From assembly GCA_963820395.1 (NCBI GenBank), contig CAWGAE010000019.1, positions 62,001 through 126,000 of the forward strand: a stretch of DNA of 64,000 nt. The letters are read 5' to 3'. The notes beneath the pieces are model-generated. The model ran no database searches. It was not told the DNA's origin and was given only the letters and a program-made list of their open reading frames with translations. This DNA comes from DATFVJ01 sp963820395. GTDB taxonomy: Bacteria; Actinomycetota; Actinomycetes; Streptosporangiales; Streptosporangiaceae. This document shows, piece after piece, positions 1 to 8,785 of this stretch (position 1 is its first letter; each line of letters opens with the position of its first letter). The position numbers and the translations under genes are program-made.

Positions 1-1685
1 GTGGTGGCGGCGGCGTATTCATCGGGCCGGCTCGTCAGCAGCAGCGCCATCGTGGTGGCGTTCAGCGCCTGCAACGCGGCACCGCGCAGGTCGTCGGCGA
101 TCTCGTCGAAACCATCCAGGACGGGCAGGATGCGGCCGGCGCCGACCAGGTCAGCGGCCAGGCTCGACCCAGCGGGGCCAGCCACGGCCAGGGCCGGGTA
201 CTCGCGCTCCAGCTGGTGGGTGAGCCAACTGCGCAGTGAGGTGATCGCCGGGTTCCATGGCCCGACGCTGAAGAGTACCGGCACGGGGTCGGCCCCGCCG
301 CGGGTGGCGATCATGTCCAGGACGAAACGAAGGGCGACGATCGTCTTGCCGGCCCCAGCGCGTCCGAGCACGACCAGCCGCCCGGACGGTAACTGCCGGT
401 AGACATCGGCGATCCGGTCCAGCCGGCCCGTCACTGCCAGCGGGCCAGGGCTTGTCCCGGCCGGGGCACGGCGGATGTTCGCCCAATGATCCACCAGTTG
501 TGGCGCCGCCGGATGCCAGTGCACCGGTAGCGGGAACGGATCATGTATCCGCCGCCGCTCCTCCTCTTCGTGCCACTGCGCGCCTACCGCCACGGCGAGC
601 TGGGCAGCCGCCTCATCCAGCTCGATCCTGCCGTCCAGGGATCGGCGGGTGCTGGCGGCGGGGCCGTTCACGTCGCCGCGGGCTGGCTGCGGTTGATCTG
701 GCTGCCCGATGCTGCAAGCGGTCGATTCGACGTCGGCGCGCCCCTGGAAGACGCCGTCGGCCGCTGATGGGAACGTTGTCCCGCCCGCACCGGCCGCCGC
801 GCCAGGGGCATCGCCGGACCCGGGCGTTCTTGAGGTGATCATGCCCGCGACCGCGGGTGGTGGCAAGGCGGTGCCGGTGTCTGGCCCGCTCAGCTGGGCG
901 AGGATGTCGCCGAGGCTGGGCCTGCCGGCGGGGTTCCTGGTCAGGCAGGCGCTGATCAAGCCCCGCAGCCCGTGCCCCTCGGGCATCTCGCGCAGATCGG
1001 GTTGCTCGCTGGTGATGCGGTAGACGACGGTGGCGATCGATTCGGCATCGAAGGGGCTCTGGCCGGTAGCGGCGAAGGTCAGCACGCAGCCGAGGGAGAA
1101 GACATCGCTGGCGGGCGAGACGGGTTGCCCGCGAACCTGCTCGGGGGACATGTAGGCGTAGGTGCCGAGGACAGCACCGGTTTCGGTCATGGCGCTGGCG
1201 TCCAGGGTGCGAGCGAGGCCGAAGTCGATAATCCGGGGCCCATCGGCGGCCAGGATCACATTGGCGGGTTTCAGGTCGCGGTGCGCCAGCCCGCAGGCAT
1301 GGATGGCGGCCAGTCCTTCGGCCAGCCCGGCGCCCAGCGTGCGCACCTCGTCGACGGTCAGCGGGCCGCGCTCGGTGACGGCGTCGCGCAGGGACGGGCC
1401 AGGGATGTAGGCGGTGACCATCCACGGCGGGTCGGCATGAGGCTCGGCGTCGACGACCAGTGCGGTGTGGAAGCCGCTCACCCGCTTGGCGGCCTCCACC
1501 TCCCGGCTGAACCGGCTGCGGAACAACCCGCTATCGGCGTGTTCGGGGCGGATGAGTTTCACCGCGACCGGGCGACCGCCGGGAGAACGGCCCAAAAACA
1601 CCTGGCCCATGCCGCCCGCGCCCAGCCGGCCCAGCAACCGGTAGCCGCCGACCTCGCCCGGGTCATCCGGCTTAAGGGGATCCAC
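1..1685 (-). CDS. Ser/Thr protein kinase fused to NACHT NTPase, C-terminus outside window
   Basis: About 561 residues are visible from a GTG at 1685 and the frame is still open at base 1. Residues ~10-275 are a complete Hanks-type kinase: G-loop GAGGMGQVF, AVKL lysine, HRDLKPAN catalytic loop, DFGLA, and an APE-like MSPEQ. A low-complexity linker follows, then the segment PFPLPVHW that in actinobacteria precedes NACHT modules, then Walker A GRAGAGKT at residues ~438-446 and Walker B-like LPVLDGFDEI with a LLLTSRPDEY sensor near the window edge. I see no membrane segment. The usual kinase-PASTA layout is replaced by a STAND-type NTPase, so the protein probably couples a sensed signal, ATP-driven oligomerisation and phosphorylation. 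The NACHT relation suggests a defence or signalling role, which is inference. The sensor or repeat domain lies outside the window. Neighbour ilvE is unrelated. Confidence 0.85.
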   Translation of the reverse strand, partial: MDPLKPDDPGEVGGYRLLGRLGAGGMGQVFLGRSPGGRPVAVKLIRPEHADSGLFRSRFSREVEAAKRVSGFHTALVVDAEPHADPPWMVTAYIPGPSLRDAVTERGPLTVDEVRTLGAGLAEGLAAIHACGLAHRDLKPANVILAADGPRIIDFGLARTLDASAMTETGAVLGTYAYMSPEQVRGQPVSPASDVFSLGCVLTFAATGQSPFDAESIATVVYRITSEQPDLREMPEGHGLRGLISACLTRNPAGRPSLGDILAQLSGPDTGTALPPPAVAGMITSRTPGSGDAPGAAAGAGGTTFPSAADGVFQGRADVESTACSIGQPDQPQPARGDVNGPAASTRRSLDGRIELDEAAAQLAVAVGAQWHEEEERRRIHDPFPLPVHWHPAAPQLVDHWANIRRAPAGTSPGPLAVTGRLDRIADVYRQLPSGRLVVLGRAGAGKTIVALRFVLDMIATRGGADPVPVLFSVGPWNPAITSLRSWLTHQLEREYPALAVAGPAGSSLAADLVGAGRILPVLDGFDEIADDLRGAALQALNATTMALLLTSRPDEYAAAT

Positions 1686-2077
1686 CGGCGCTCACCTGTC
1701 GTCGGAAGGGAACCGGGACTGCGGCGGCGGCGAGGCCGCGGCCGTGCACCGGCACGCATCTGCCCCGCGCCCCCGGCGACCGGATACCCACCCCGGACGG
1801 CTCCGCGCGGTGTCCTGGCGCCAGGTCAGACGGCCTGAGGTCGTAGCCGACGCCGGCGACCGAGTGCATAGCGACGATTATCCGCCGTGCCCCGGACGCG
1901 CGCCCCCGAACCGGCCAGGACGTGCGGAATCCCGCGCGGTGCGCGGCGCCCCCCCGACCAGCGAGTGCCACCTCGAAAGCACGACGAGCCCGCGACGTGG
2001 TTCTCGTCACCCGCGGGCGAAGTCCGCAGGGCGGGCGCGCCAGCCCGCGCAGCCGTTCGGGATCATGTTTTTCCCAG
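1686..2077. other. Intergenic region, no convincing gene
   Basis: This is 392 bases between the kinase-NACHT start and the ilvE stop. Open frames exist on both strands but are arginine/proline-rich shadows without motifs or ribosome binding sites. The promoter of the kinase-NACHT gene should lie here, reading leftward. I see no clear hairpin with a T-run after ilvE. Confidence 0.4.
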
Positions 2078-3195
2078 TCAGCAGATCTTGTGGATCCAGC
2101 CGTATGGGTCGGGCCGCTGCCCGTACTGGATGCCGAGCAGTTCCTCACGGAGGCGCAACGTGACAGGTCCGGGGTCACCGTTGCCAACCACCCACTCGCC
2201 CGCGGCCGACCGTACCCGGCCGACCGGCGTGATCACCGCGGCGGTGCCGCACGCGAACACCTCCGTGAGCTCGCCCGACTCGCACTGCGCACGCCACTGC
2301 GGGACGGAGATCCGCCCCTCCTCGGTGGGGACTCCCATGTCGGGCGCGAGCTTGAGCAGCGAGTCGCGGGTGATGCCTGGCAGCAGCGCCCCGGTCAGGG
2401 CCGGCGTGACCAGGCGCGTCTGCGCCCCCGAGTGGTAGCCGAAGAACAGGTTCATCCCGCCCATCTCCTCGACCCACTGGTGTTCCACCGCGTCCAGCCA
2501 GACGACCTGGTCACAGTCGTGTTCGCAGGGCCTGGCTCTGGCCCGCGAACGCCGCCGCATAGTTGCCACCGCACTTCGCCTCGCCGGTGCCGCCAGGTGT
2601 GGCCCGGGTGTAGTCCTCGGTAAGCCATACCGTGACCGGCCGGACGCCACCTGAGAAGTACGCGGCGGCAGGCGATGCGATCACCAGGAACAGGTAGGAC
2701 GAGGACGGGAAGTTGACGCCGAGGCCCCGCTGGGTGGCGATCATGAACGGCCGAAGGTACAGGCTGTTGCCCGGGGTCGCGGGCACCCAGTCGCGATCAT
2801 GGGAGACGAGCAGGTCGATCGACCGCACGAACAACTCCTCCGGCAACTCCGGCATCGCCATCCGCTGGGCCGTGCGCCTGAATCTCGCCGCGTTCGCCTG
2901 TGGCCGGAACGTCACGATTGATCCGTCCGCCCGCCGGTACGCCTTGAGCCCTTCGAAGATTTCCTGGGCATAGTGCAGGACGGCGGTGGCCGGGTCGAGG
3001 GTGAGCGGTCCGTATGGCTTGAGCTTCGCGTTGTGCCAGCCGCGGTCCTCCGTCCACTGAATCGTGACCATGTGATCGGTGAAGATCTGCCCGAAACCCG
3101 GCGCGGCGAGCATTTCGCCGCGCCGGGCCGATGGCACCGTGTCACCGGCACGGACGGACGTCGAAAGTGAGTTCGGTCTTTGGCTCGGTTGTCAT
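2078..3195 (-). CDS. ilvE: Branched-chain amino acid aminotransferase (two frameshifts)
   Basis: PLP enzyme of fold type IV for the last step of Leu, Ile and Val synthesis, cytoplasmic. The start is ATG 3195 with GGAG eight bases upstream (MTTEPKTELTFDVRP). The frame breaks near 3150, continues through RGWHNAK, HYAQEIFEGLKAY, LYLRPF and the PLP-lysine region GTGEAKCGGNYAAA, breaks again near 2525, and continues with DQVVWLDAVE, EEMGGMN, LLPGITRDSL and FACGTAAVITPV to the stop at 2078. Removing one base at each point gives 371 residues, the normal family length, with no lost motif. Both breaks are single extra bases, so I judge them sequence errors rather than a dead gene. LeuB lies 187 bases upstream on the same strand. 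The family also holds D-amino acid and ADC lyases, but the length and motifs match the actinobacterial IlvE closely. Confidence 0.9.
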
Positions 3196-3382
3196 CGCAG
3201 TTCTCCTCTTACCCGGCAGCCACCGGGAGCACGGCGGCGTTGCCGGACCCGCACCCCCATCTTGCCGCGCGCGAACGGGATCGGCCTCCTATGTCACAGC
3301 TTTCCGCCGTGGGGCGCTCCCGGAGGACCAGCCGCTTTCCGTCGATGAGCCCGGCTTCCGATGAGGATGCGGCAAGCGCGCC

Positions 3383-4435
3383 CTAGGAGGCTACTCGTGC
3401 CGCGATGTCATCACCGATCTCGGGCGTCGAGCGGGTGGCCCATGCACCCTGGCGCTCCAGCAGGTCATCGGCGACAGCCTGCTCGATCCGCGCCGCCTCG
3501 GCCGGCAGCCTCATGTGATCGAGGAGCAACGCGGCCGACAGGATCGCCGCGGTGGGATCGGCCTGGTACCGGCCCGCGATGTCGGGGGCGCTGCCGTGCA
3601 CCGGCTCGAACATGGCCGGCGAGACCCGCTCCGGGTTGATATTGCCGCTCGCGGCCAGGCCCATGCCGCCGGCAACGGCGGCACCGAGGTCGGTAAGGAT
3701 GTCGCCGAACAGGTTGTCGGTCAGCACGACGTCGAACCGCTGCGGCTGGCTGACGAAGAACATGGCCGCCGCGTCCACGTGACAGTAGTCCACTGTGACC
3801 GCGGGGAATTCCTTGGCTAGCGCGTCCACGGTGCGGGACCACAGGTCGCCCGCGTGGGTGAGCACGTTCGTCTTGTGCACCAGGGTGAGCTTCTTACGCG
3901 GCCGCGCCATGGCGCGCTCGAACGCATGCCGCGCCACGCGCGCCGTCCCGTAAGCGGTGTTCACGCTCTCCTCGGTCGCGACCTCGGCGGGAGTGCCCTT
4001 GCGCAGCACGCCGCCCGCGCCCGCGTAAGGGCCCTCGGTGCCCTCCCGCACGACCAGCATGTCCAGTGATTCGGGCCGAACGCCGGCCAGCGGGGTGGCG
4101 ACTCCGGCATAGAGCCGGACCGGGCGCAGGTTCACGTAATGATCCAGTTCGAAGCGCAGCCGCAGCAACAGCCCGCGCTCCAGGATTCCGCTCGGGACCG
4201 TCGGATCCCCGACCGCGCCAAGCAAGATCACATCGTGCGCGCGGATCTCCTCGAGGACGGCGTCCGGCAACACCTCACCGGTGCGGTGCCAGCGCGTGGC
4301 ACCGAGATCGTAGGTGGTGACGCCGAACGTCACGCCCGGCGCCGCGGCTGTCAGCACCTTCAGGGCCTCGGCCACGACCTCGGGCCCGATCCCGTCGCCC
4401 GGGATCACAGCAAGCCGGATATTACGCGATGCCAT
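3383..4435 (-). CDS. leuB: 3-isopropylmalate dehydrogenase
   Basis: NAD-dependent oxidative decarboxylation of 3-isopropylmalate in leucine synthesis. The 350 residues start MASRNIRLAVIPGDGIGPEV, the characteristic N-terminal motif of the isocitrate/isopropylmalate dehydrogenase family. The metal- and substrate-binding region LTDNLFGDILTDLGAA and the NAD-binding EPVHGSAPDIAG are intact. The length is typical of the short actinobacterial LeuB, so tartrate or isocitrate dehydrogenase is less likely. It is in line with serA and ilvC upstream and ilvE downstream, all on the minus strand, forming a branched-chain amino acid cluster. A small 44-codon gene sits 88 bases upstream and may be cotranscribed. 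Confidence 0.95.
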   Translation of the reverse strand: MASRNIRLAVIPGDGIGPEVVAEALKVLTAAAPGVTFGVTTYDLGATRWHRTGEVLPDAVLEEIRAHDVILLGAVGDPTVPSGILERGLLLRLRFELDHYVNLRPVRLYAGVATPLAGVRPESLDMLVVREGTEGPYAGAGGVLRKGTPAEVATEESVNTAYGTARVARHAFERAMARPRKKLTLVHKTNVLTHAGDLWSRTVDALAKEFPAVTVDYCHVDAAAMFFVSQPQRFDVVLTDNLFGDILTDLGAAVAGGMGLAASGNINPERVSPAMFEPVHGSAPDIAGRYQADPTAAILSAALLLDHMRLPAEAARIEQAVADDLLERQGAWATRSTPEIGDDIAARVAS

Positions 4436-4523
4436 GCGGGTACCTTACTGGCCCAGGCCGCCGCAGCGGCGGGCGTGCGACTCTCACAGAACTGTCACGG
4501 GACGGTCAAGCGTCACGGGACGA

Positions 4524-4658
4524 TCACAGGCCGTCGTACGCGTTCGCGTCGCCTCCGTTGTCGCGCCGGTCGAGCGCGACCTGGACCGCCGCGTGCACGG
4601 CCTCGCTGGCTTCGTCGGCGGCGTCGGCGGGCTGGTCCCACGGATACATGTCGTACAT
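4524..4658 (-). CDS. Small acidic protein of unknown function (44 aa)
   Basis: The frame starts with ATG 4658 and has AGGAG at ideal spacing (about eight bases). The product begins MYDMYPWDQP, has an alanine-rich amphipathic middle (HAAVQVALDRRDN) and ends GGDANAYDGL. There is no signal peptide, membrane segment or metal motif. It lies between leuB and serA on the same strand. The strong ribosome binding site and non-random composition argue for a real gene. I recall similar tiny proteins in actinomycetes but cannot name a family. Longer in-frame starts upstream (to 4763) lack a comparable ribosome site. Confidence 0.55.
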   Translation of the reverse strand: MYDMYPWDQPADAADEASEAVHAAVQVALDRRDNGGDANAYDGL

Positions 4659-5003
4659 CGGAAAGTCTCCTGGTGTGGCTTCATCATCATGGTCATGGGG
4701 CTTGGCGGGACTTATTCGGAGTTCGCCGAAGTCCTGCGGAAGTTTCCTGGAACCTCGTGGCACCCCGGGCCAGCACCTCTTCCCGTAGCGGGCGCTGGCC
4801 TGCCCTGTCAGGCCCCGCTACGGCAGCGAATGATGAGTACCTGCCACATACCATTAACTCTATTACCCACTGGTAGCATCGTCGTTATACTCAGGCATGA
4901 TGTATCTCACTATGCGAGAAACCTGAGGAAGATGGCGGCCAGCAGGCTGGGGTTCAGCTGTCAGCGGTCATCGAGCGCCACCGGTCATTCGAGATCGTCG
5001 AGC
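4659..5003. other. Intergenic region upstream of the small gene and leuB
   Basis: 345 bases, with an unusually AT-rich block at about 4835-4925 that stands out in this GC-rich DNA and includes TGAGTATAACG and GTTAATGGTATG on the minus strand. It probably holds the promoter of the small gene and leuB. I found no convincing hairpin, T-box or leader peptide. Confidence 0.35.
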
Positions 5004-6598
5004 TCACCGGTCATCGAGATCGACACTACTACCTACCTCCGCGCCGATCGCCACCGTGATCTCGTCAAGCAACGCCGACGGCACCGCCGAGTCGACGGTC
5101 AGCACGATCAGCGCGCTGCCGCCCATGGCATCCCTGCACACCTGCATGCCGGCGATGTTGATGCCCTGGCCGCCGAGGATCTGGCCGACCAGGCCAATTA
5201 TCCCGGGCCGGTCGGTGTAGGTGAGGAACGACCATGTGCGCGGCCGCCGCGATCTCCATATCGAAGCCGTTGACCTCGACAAGCTTTTCGATATGCCGCG
5301 GCCCGGAGAGCGTGCCGGATACCGAGGTCACCCGGCCGTCCGCCATGGTCCCCCGGAGCGAGATCACATTCCGCCAGTCCGGGCTGTCGGCCTCGGTCCG
5401 CAGGCTCACCTCGACGCCGCGGTCGGCGGCGAGGAGCGGCGCGTTCACGTACGTCACCGGGTCAGTGACCACATCGCTGAAGACGCCCTTGAGCGCGGCG
5501 AGCTGAAGCACCCGCACGTCAAGGGCGGCGATCTCGCCGCGCGCCTCGACGCTGAGCGCCACCGCCACGCCGCCAGCGAGCGCCGTGAAGATCCGGCCGA
5601 GTTTTTCCGCGAGCGGCAGGCCCGGCTTGAGGTCCTCGGCGACGGCGCCGCCGTCGACGTTCACCGCGTCGGGCACGAACTCACCAGCAAGCGCCAGCTT
5701 CACCGACCGGGCGACCTGCGTGCCCGCCTTCTCCTGGGCCTCGTGCGTGCTCGCGCCCAGGTGCGGGGTGGCCACCACGGCGTCGAATGCGAACAGCGGG
5801 CTGTCGGTGCACGGCTCGCTGCGGTACACGTCGATCCCGGCACCCGCGACCCGGCCCTCCTTGAGCGCCGCGGCGAGGGCGTGCTCGTCGACGATTCCGC
5901 CCCGGGCCGCGTTGACGATCCTGACATCCGGCTTAACCAGGTGCAGTTCCCGGTCGCCGATGAGCCCGACCGTCTCGGCGTTGCGCGGCAGGTGCACCGT
6001 GATGAAGTCGGCCTCGGCGAGCAGTTCGTCGAGGCTCAGCATCCGCACCCCGATCTGGGCCGCGCGGGCGGTGGGGACGTAGGGGTCGTAGGCGACTACC
6101 CGCATGCCAAATGCCGACAGCCGCTGCGCGACGAGCATGCCGATACGGCCCAGGCCAAGAATGCCGGCGACCTTGTCTTGCAGTTCCACGCCGGTGAACT
6201 TGGAGCGCTTCCATTCGCCGGCTTTGAGCGAGTTCGCGGCCTGCGGGATGTGGCGCGCGGTCGCCAGCACCAGCGCCACCGCGTGCTCGGCCGCGCTCAC
6301 GATGTTGGAGGTGGGCGCGTTCACGACCATCACCCCCGCCTTGGTCGCGGCCTCGACATCGACGTTGTCGAGGCCGACCCCGGCCCGCGCGACGACCCGC
6401 AGCTTGGGCGCCGCGCGCCAGCGCCTCGGCATCGACCTTGGTCGCGCTGCGCACGATCAGCGCATCCACCTCAGCGAGCGCGGGAAGCAGCGCGCTGCGG
6501 TCGGCACCGTCCGCGTAACGCACCTCGAAGTCGGATTCGAGCAGGGCGATTCCGGCCGGTGAGAGCTCTTCTGCGACTAGAACGATGGGCTTGGGCAC
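5004..6598 (-). CDS. serA: D-3-phosphoglycerate dehydrogenase, long ACT form (two frameshifts)
   Basis: First step of serine synthesis: 3-phosphoglycerate to 3-phosphohydroxypyruvate with NAD. From ATG 6598 (MPKPIVLVAEELSPAG) the catalytic domain runs through VVARAGVGLDNVDV, the Rossmann motif GILGLGRIGMLVAQR, NAARGGIVDE and the histidine/glutamate region TPHLGASTHEAQEKAG. An intervening ASB domain and a C-terminal ACT domain (TDRPGIIGLVGQILG, NIAGMQV) follow, so serine feedback control is likely. The frame shifts by one base near 6415 and again near 5232; both joins restore family sequence, giving about 530 residues, the usual length of the long actinobacterial form. The breaks look like extra bases from sequencing. 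It lies between ilvC upstream and leuB downstream on one strand. Confidence 0.92.
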
Positions 6599-6986
6599 TT
6601 CTGTGACCCTTCAGATCCGGGGGGTAGTGGTTTGGGACAGGAGTCTACTTACTTGTGAAGATATTCACGAGCGTTCGACAATCAACCACCGCGTCCATGA
6701 GCCGTACGTATGGGGCTTCTGATGCTCATGATACCTTTGTGGTTACTACGCGCGCTCCGGGCGCGGGACTCGAGGACCGCGCCCGCCGGGCAGCGTACCA
6801 ACCCGACCCGCCGGGCACCCGGGCCGCGCAGCCGGGCAGCCGGGCAGACCGGGCCGCGCCGCATACCTGGCCGCGCCGCATACTTGGCCGAGCCGCCGGA
6901 CCCGGCCATGCCGCCAGGCCGGGCCATGCCCGGGCCGGGCCATGCCGCCGGACCGGTGCGCCGGGTGAGGCGGGCAGCGACGCGGG
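6599..6986. promoter_or_regulatory. serA upstream region with inverted repeat
   Basis: 388 bases between the ilvC stop and serA start. Next to serA is a less GC-rich stretch with an inverted repeat, GTGAA-N4-TTCAC, at 6655-6668, about 60 bases before the start; it is a plausible operator or promoter spacer. The part at 6760-6980 is made of imperfect CCGGGC/GCCGGAC-rich repeats with no gene that I would defend. Confidence 0.35.
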
Positions 6987-7985
6987 TCAGGCGTTCGGGT
7001 CCAGCCAGCTCATCAGCGGGCGCAGCTGCGCGCCGACCTGCTCGATGTGCTCGGCCTGCTCGGCTTCGCGGCGCTTGGTGAAGTTCGGGCGGCCGCCGTC
7101 GAACTCGTCGACCAGCTCGCGCGTGAACGATCCGTCGCGGACCTCGGCGAGAATCCGGCGCATCTCCTCACGGGTCTGCTCGTTGATCACCCGTGGCCCG
7201 CGCGTGTAACCGCCGAACTCGGCGGTGTCGGACACCGACCAGTACATCTTCGAGATGCCGCCCTCGTACATCAGGTCGACGATCAGTTTCATCTCGTGCA
7301 GGCATTCGAAGTACGCGACCTCGGGCTGGTAACCGGCCTCTACCAGTGTGCTGAACCCGGCCTTGATCAGTTCCGAGATACCGCCGCAGAGAACGGCCTG
7401 CTCACCGAACAGGTCTGTCTCCGTCTCCTCCGCGAAGGTGGTCTTGAGCGCGCCCGCGCGGGTGCCGCCGATCCCCTTGGCGTAAGAGAGCGTGAGCGGC
7501 CACGCGCCACCGGAGGCGTCACGCTCGACGGCGACGAGGACGGGCACTCCCCTGCCCTCGCTGAACTGGCGGCGCACCAGATGCCCGGGGCCCTTCGGCG
7601 CCACCATGCACACGTCCACGCCGGGCGGCGGCGTGATGAGGCCGTAGCGGATGTTCAGGCCGTGAGCGAAGAACAGCGCGTCGCCGTCACCGAGGGTCGG
7701 TGCGATGGCCTCCGCGTACAGCGAGCGCTGCACCGTGTCGGGCGCCAGAACCATGATCACGTCGGCTTCCTCGCATGCCCGCGCGGGCGTGGTGACCGCA
7801 AGCCCTTCGCTGTCGGCCTTCTCCCGGCTCGCCGAGCCGTCGGGAAGGCCCACCCGCACGTCCACCCCGGAGTCGCGGAGCGAGAGCGCGTGCGCATGCC
7901 CCTGGCTGCCGTACCCGAGAACCGCAACCCTGCGCTGCTGAAGCACGCCCAGGTCGGCACCGTCGTCGTAGATGATCTCTGCCAC
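6987..7985 (-). CDS. ilvC: Ketol-acid reductoisomerase (NADP)
   Basis: Class I enzyme that isomerises and reduces acetolactate or acetohydroxybutyrate in Val, Leu and Ile synthesis. I choose GTG 7985 (VAEIIYDDGADL), the normal family N-terminus, preceded by AAGGAG nine bases upstream; an in-frame ATG 48 bases earlier would add a non-conserved tail. Visible are the Rossmann motif VLGYGSQGHAHALSL, the acidic Mg-binding segment ETDLFGEQAVLCGG and the E-rich C-terminal helix ECLHEMKLIVDLMYEGG. At 332 residues it is standard class I length. It follows ilvB and ilvN in the classical ilvBNC order and is probably cotranscribed from the attenuated ilvB promoter. Confidence 0.95.
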   Translation of the reverse strand: MAEIIYDDGADLGVLQQRRVAVLGYGSQGHAHALSLRDSGVDVRVGLPDGSASREKADSEGLAVTTPARACEEADVIMVLAPDTVQRSLYAEAIAPTLGDGDALFFAHGLNIRYGLITPPPGVDVCMVAPKGPGHLVRRQFSEGRGVPVLVAVERDASGGAWPLTLSYAKGIGGTRAGALKTTFAEETETDLFGEQAVLCGGISELIKAGFSTLVEAGYQPEVAYFECLHEMKLIVDLMYEGGISKMYWSVSDTAEFGGYTRGPRVINEQTREEMRRILAEVRDGSFTRELVDEFDGGRPNFTKRREAEQAEHIEQVGAQLRPLMSWLDPNA

Positions 7986-8171
7986 TGCTGGCTTCTCCTT
8001 GCTGTCTGCTCTGTCGTTGCTGGCCTGCGTCACGCCGGTCAGCCGTTAGGGCGGCGCTGGCCCGCGGGGGTCCAGGGGCCGGCCCCGGCCCCGCATGGTC
8101 CCCGCCGACCCGCTGGTGGTTCGCGCCGCGGCAGTCGTTGCGGAACATGTTCCATAACGGTGGCCGGGCTG

Positions 8172-8718
8172 TCACGCGGTCCGCTCGGTGGCGCGCGCTC
8201 CGTCGCCCACGGGCCGCAGCGACCGGTCGCGTGATCGAGCGCGTGCCACGCCCGATGCCCACCATGCCGGACTGCACGAGCTCCTTGATCCCAAACGGCT
8301 CGAGCACGCGCACCAGCGCGTCCAGCTTGTCCCTGTTGCCCGTCGCCTCGACCGTGACCGCGTCGGGGGCGACGTCCACGACCTTGGCACGGAAGAGCTC
8401 GATCGTCTCGAGGACATGAGATCGTGCCTCGGTGTCCGCGCGGACCTTGACCAGCATCAGCTCCCGCTGCACCGAGGCGGCCGGGTCCAATTCGACGATC
8501 TTCAGCACATTCACCAGCTTGTTGAGCTGCTTGGTGACCTGTTCAAGCGGATGCTCCGCGCAGTTGACCACGATCGTCATCCGGGAGATCTCATCGTGCT
8601 CGGTCGGCCCGACGGCCAGTGCGTCGATGTTGAAGCCCCGGCGCGAGAACAACCCGGCGATCCGGACGAGCACACCAGGTTTGTTCTCCACCAGCACCGA
8701 CAGCGTGTGCGTGCTCAT
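8172..8718 (-). CDS. ilvN: Acetolactate synthase small (regulatory) subunit (one frameshift)
   Basis: Regulatory partner of IlvB that confers valine feedback inhibition. It starts MSTHTLSVLVENKPGVLVRI, an ACT domain with the GLFSRRGFNIDALAVG motif, followed by the C-terminal ALS_ss domain (QRELMLVKV, VVDVAPDAVTVEATG, GIKELVQSG). Near 8231 one extra base shifts GTRSIT out of frame; the next frame supplies the expected DRSLRPVGDG tail and a stop at 8172. The corrected length is 181 residues, as expected. It lies 67 bases after ilvB. Without the correction the frame would run on into ilvC, giving an implausible fusion. Confidence 0.92.
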
Positions 8719-8785
8719 GATCGGCTCCTTTTCTCGTTGCCTGCGCGGGCCGGGCGGGCGGCGCGGCAGGAAACCTGCGCGGCGG

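Noticed and set aside
1744..2623. Overlapping plus-strand frames around 1.7-2.6 kb
   Set aside because: Arginine-rich shadows of ilvE and the intergenic region, without ribosome sites or motifs.
4835..4925. T-box or other riboswitch before the leuB group
   Set aside because: The AT-rich block has no specifier-loop, T-box core or terminator that I can identify.
5221..6606. Long plus-strand frame opposite serA
   Set aside because: Antisense shadow with His/Arg/Asp-rich composition and no motif; serA on the minus strand explains the region.
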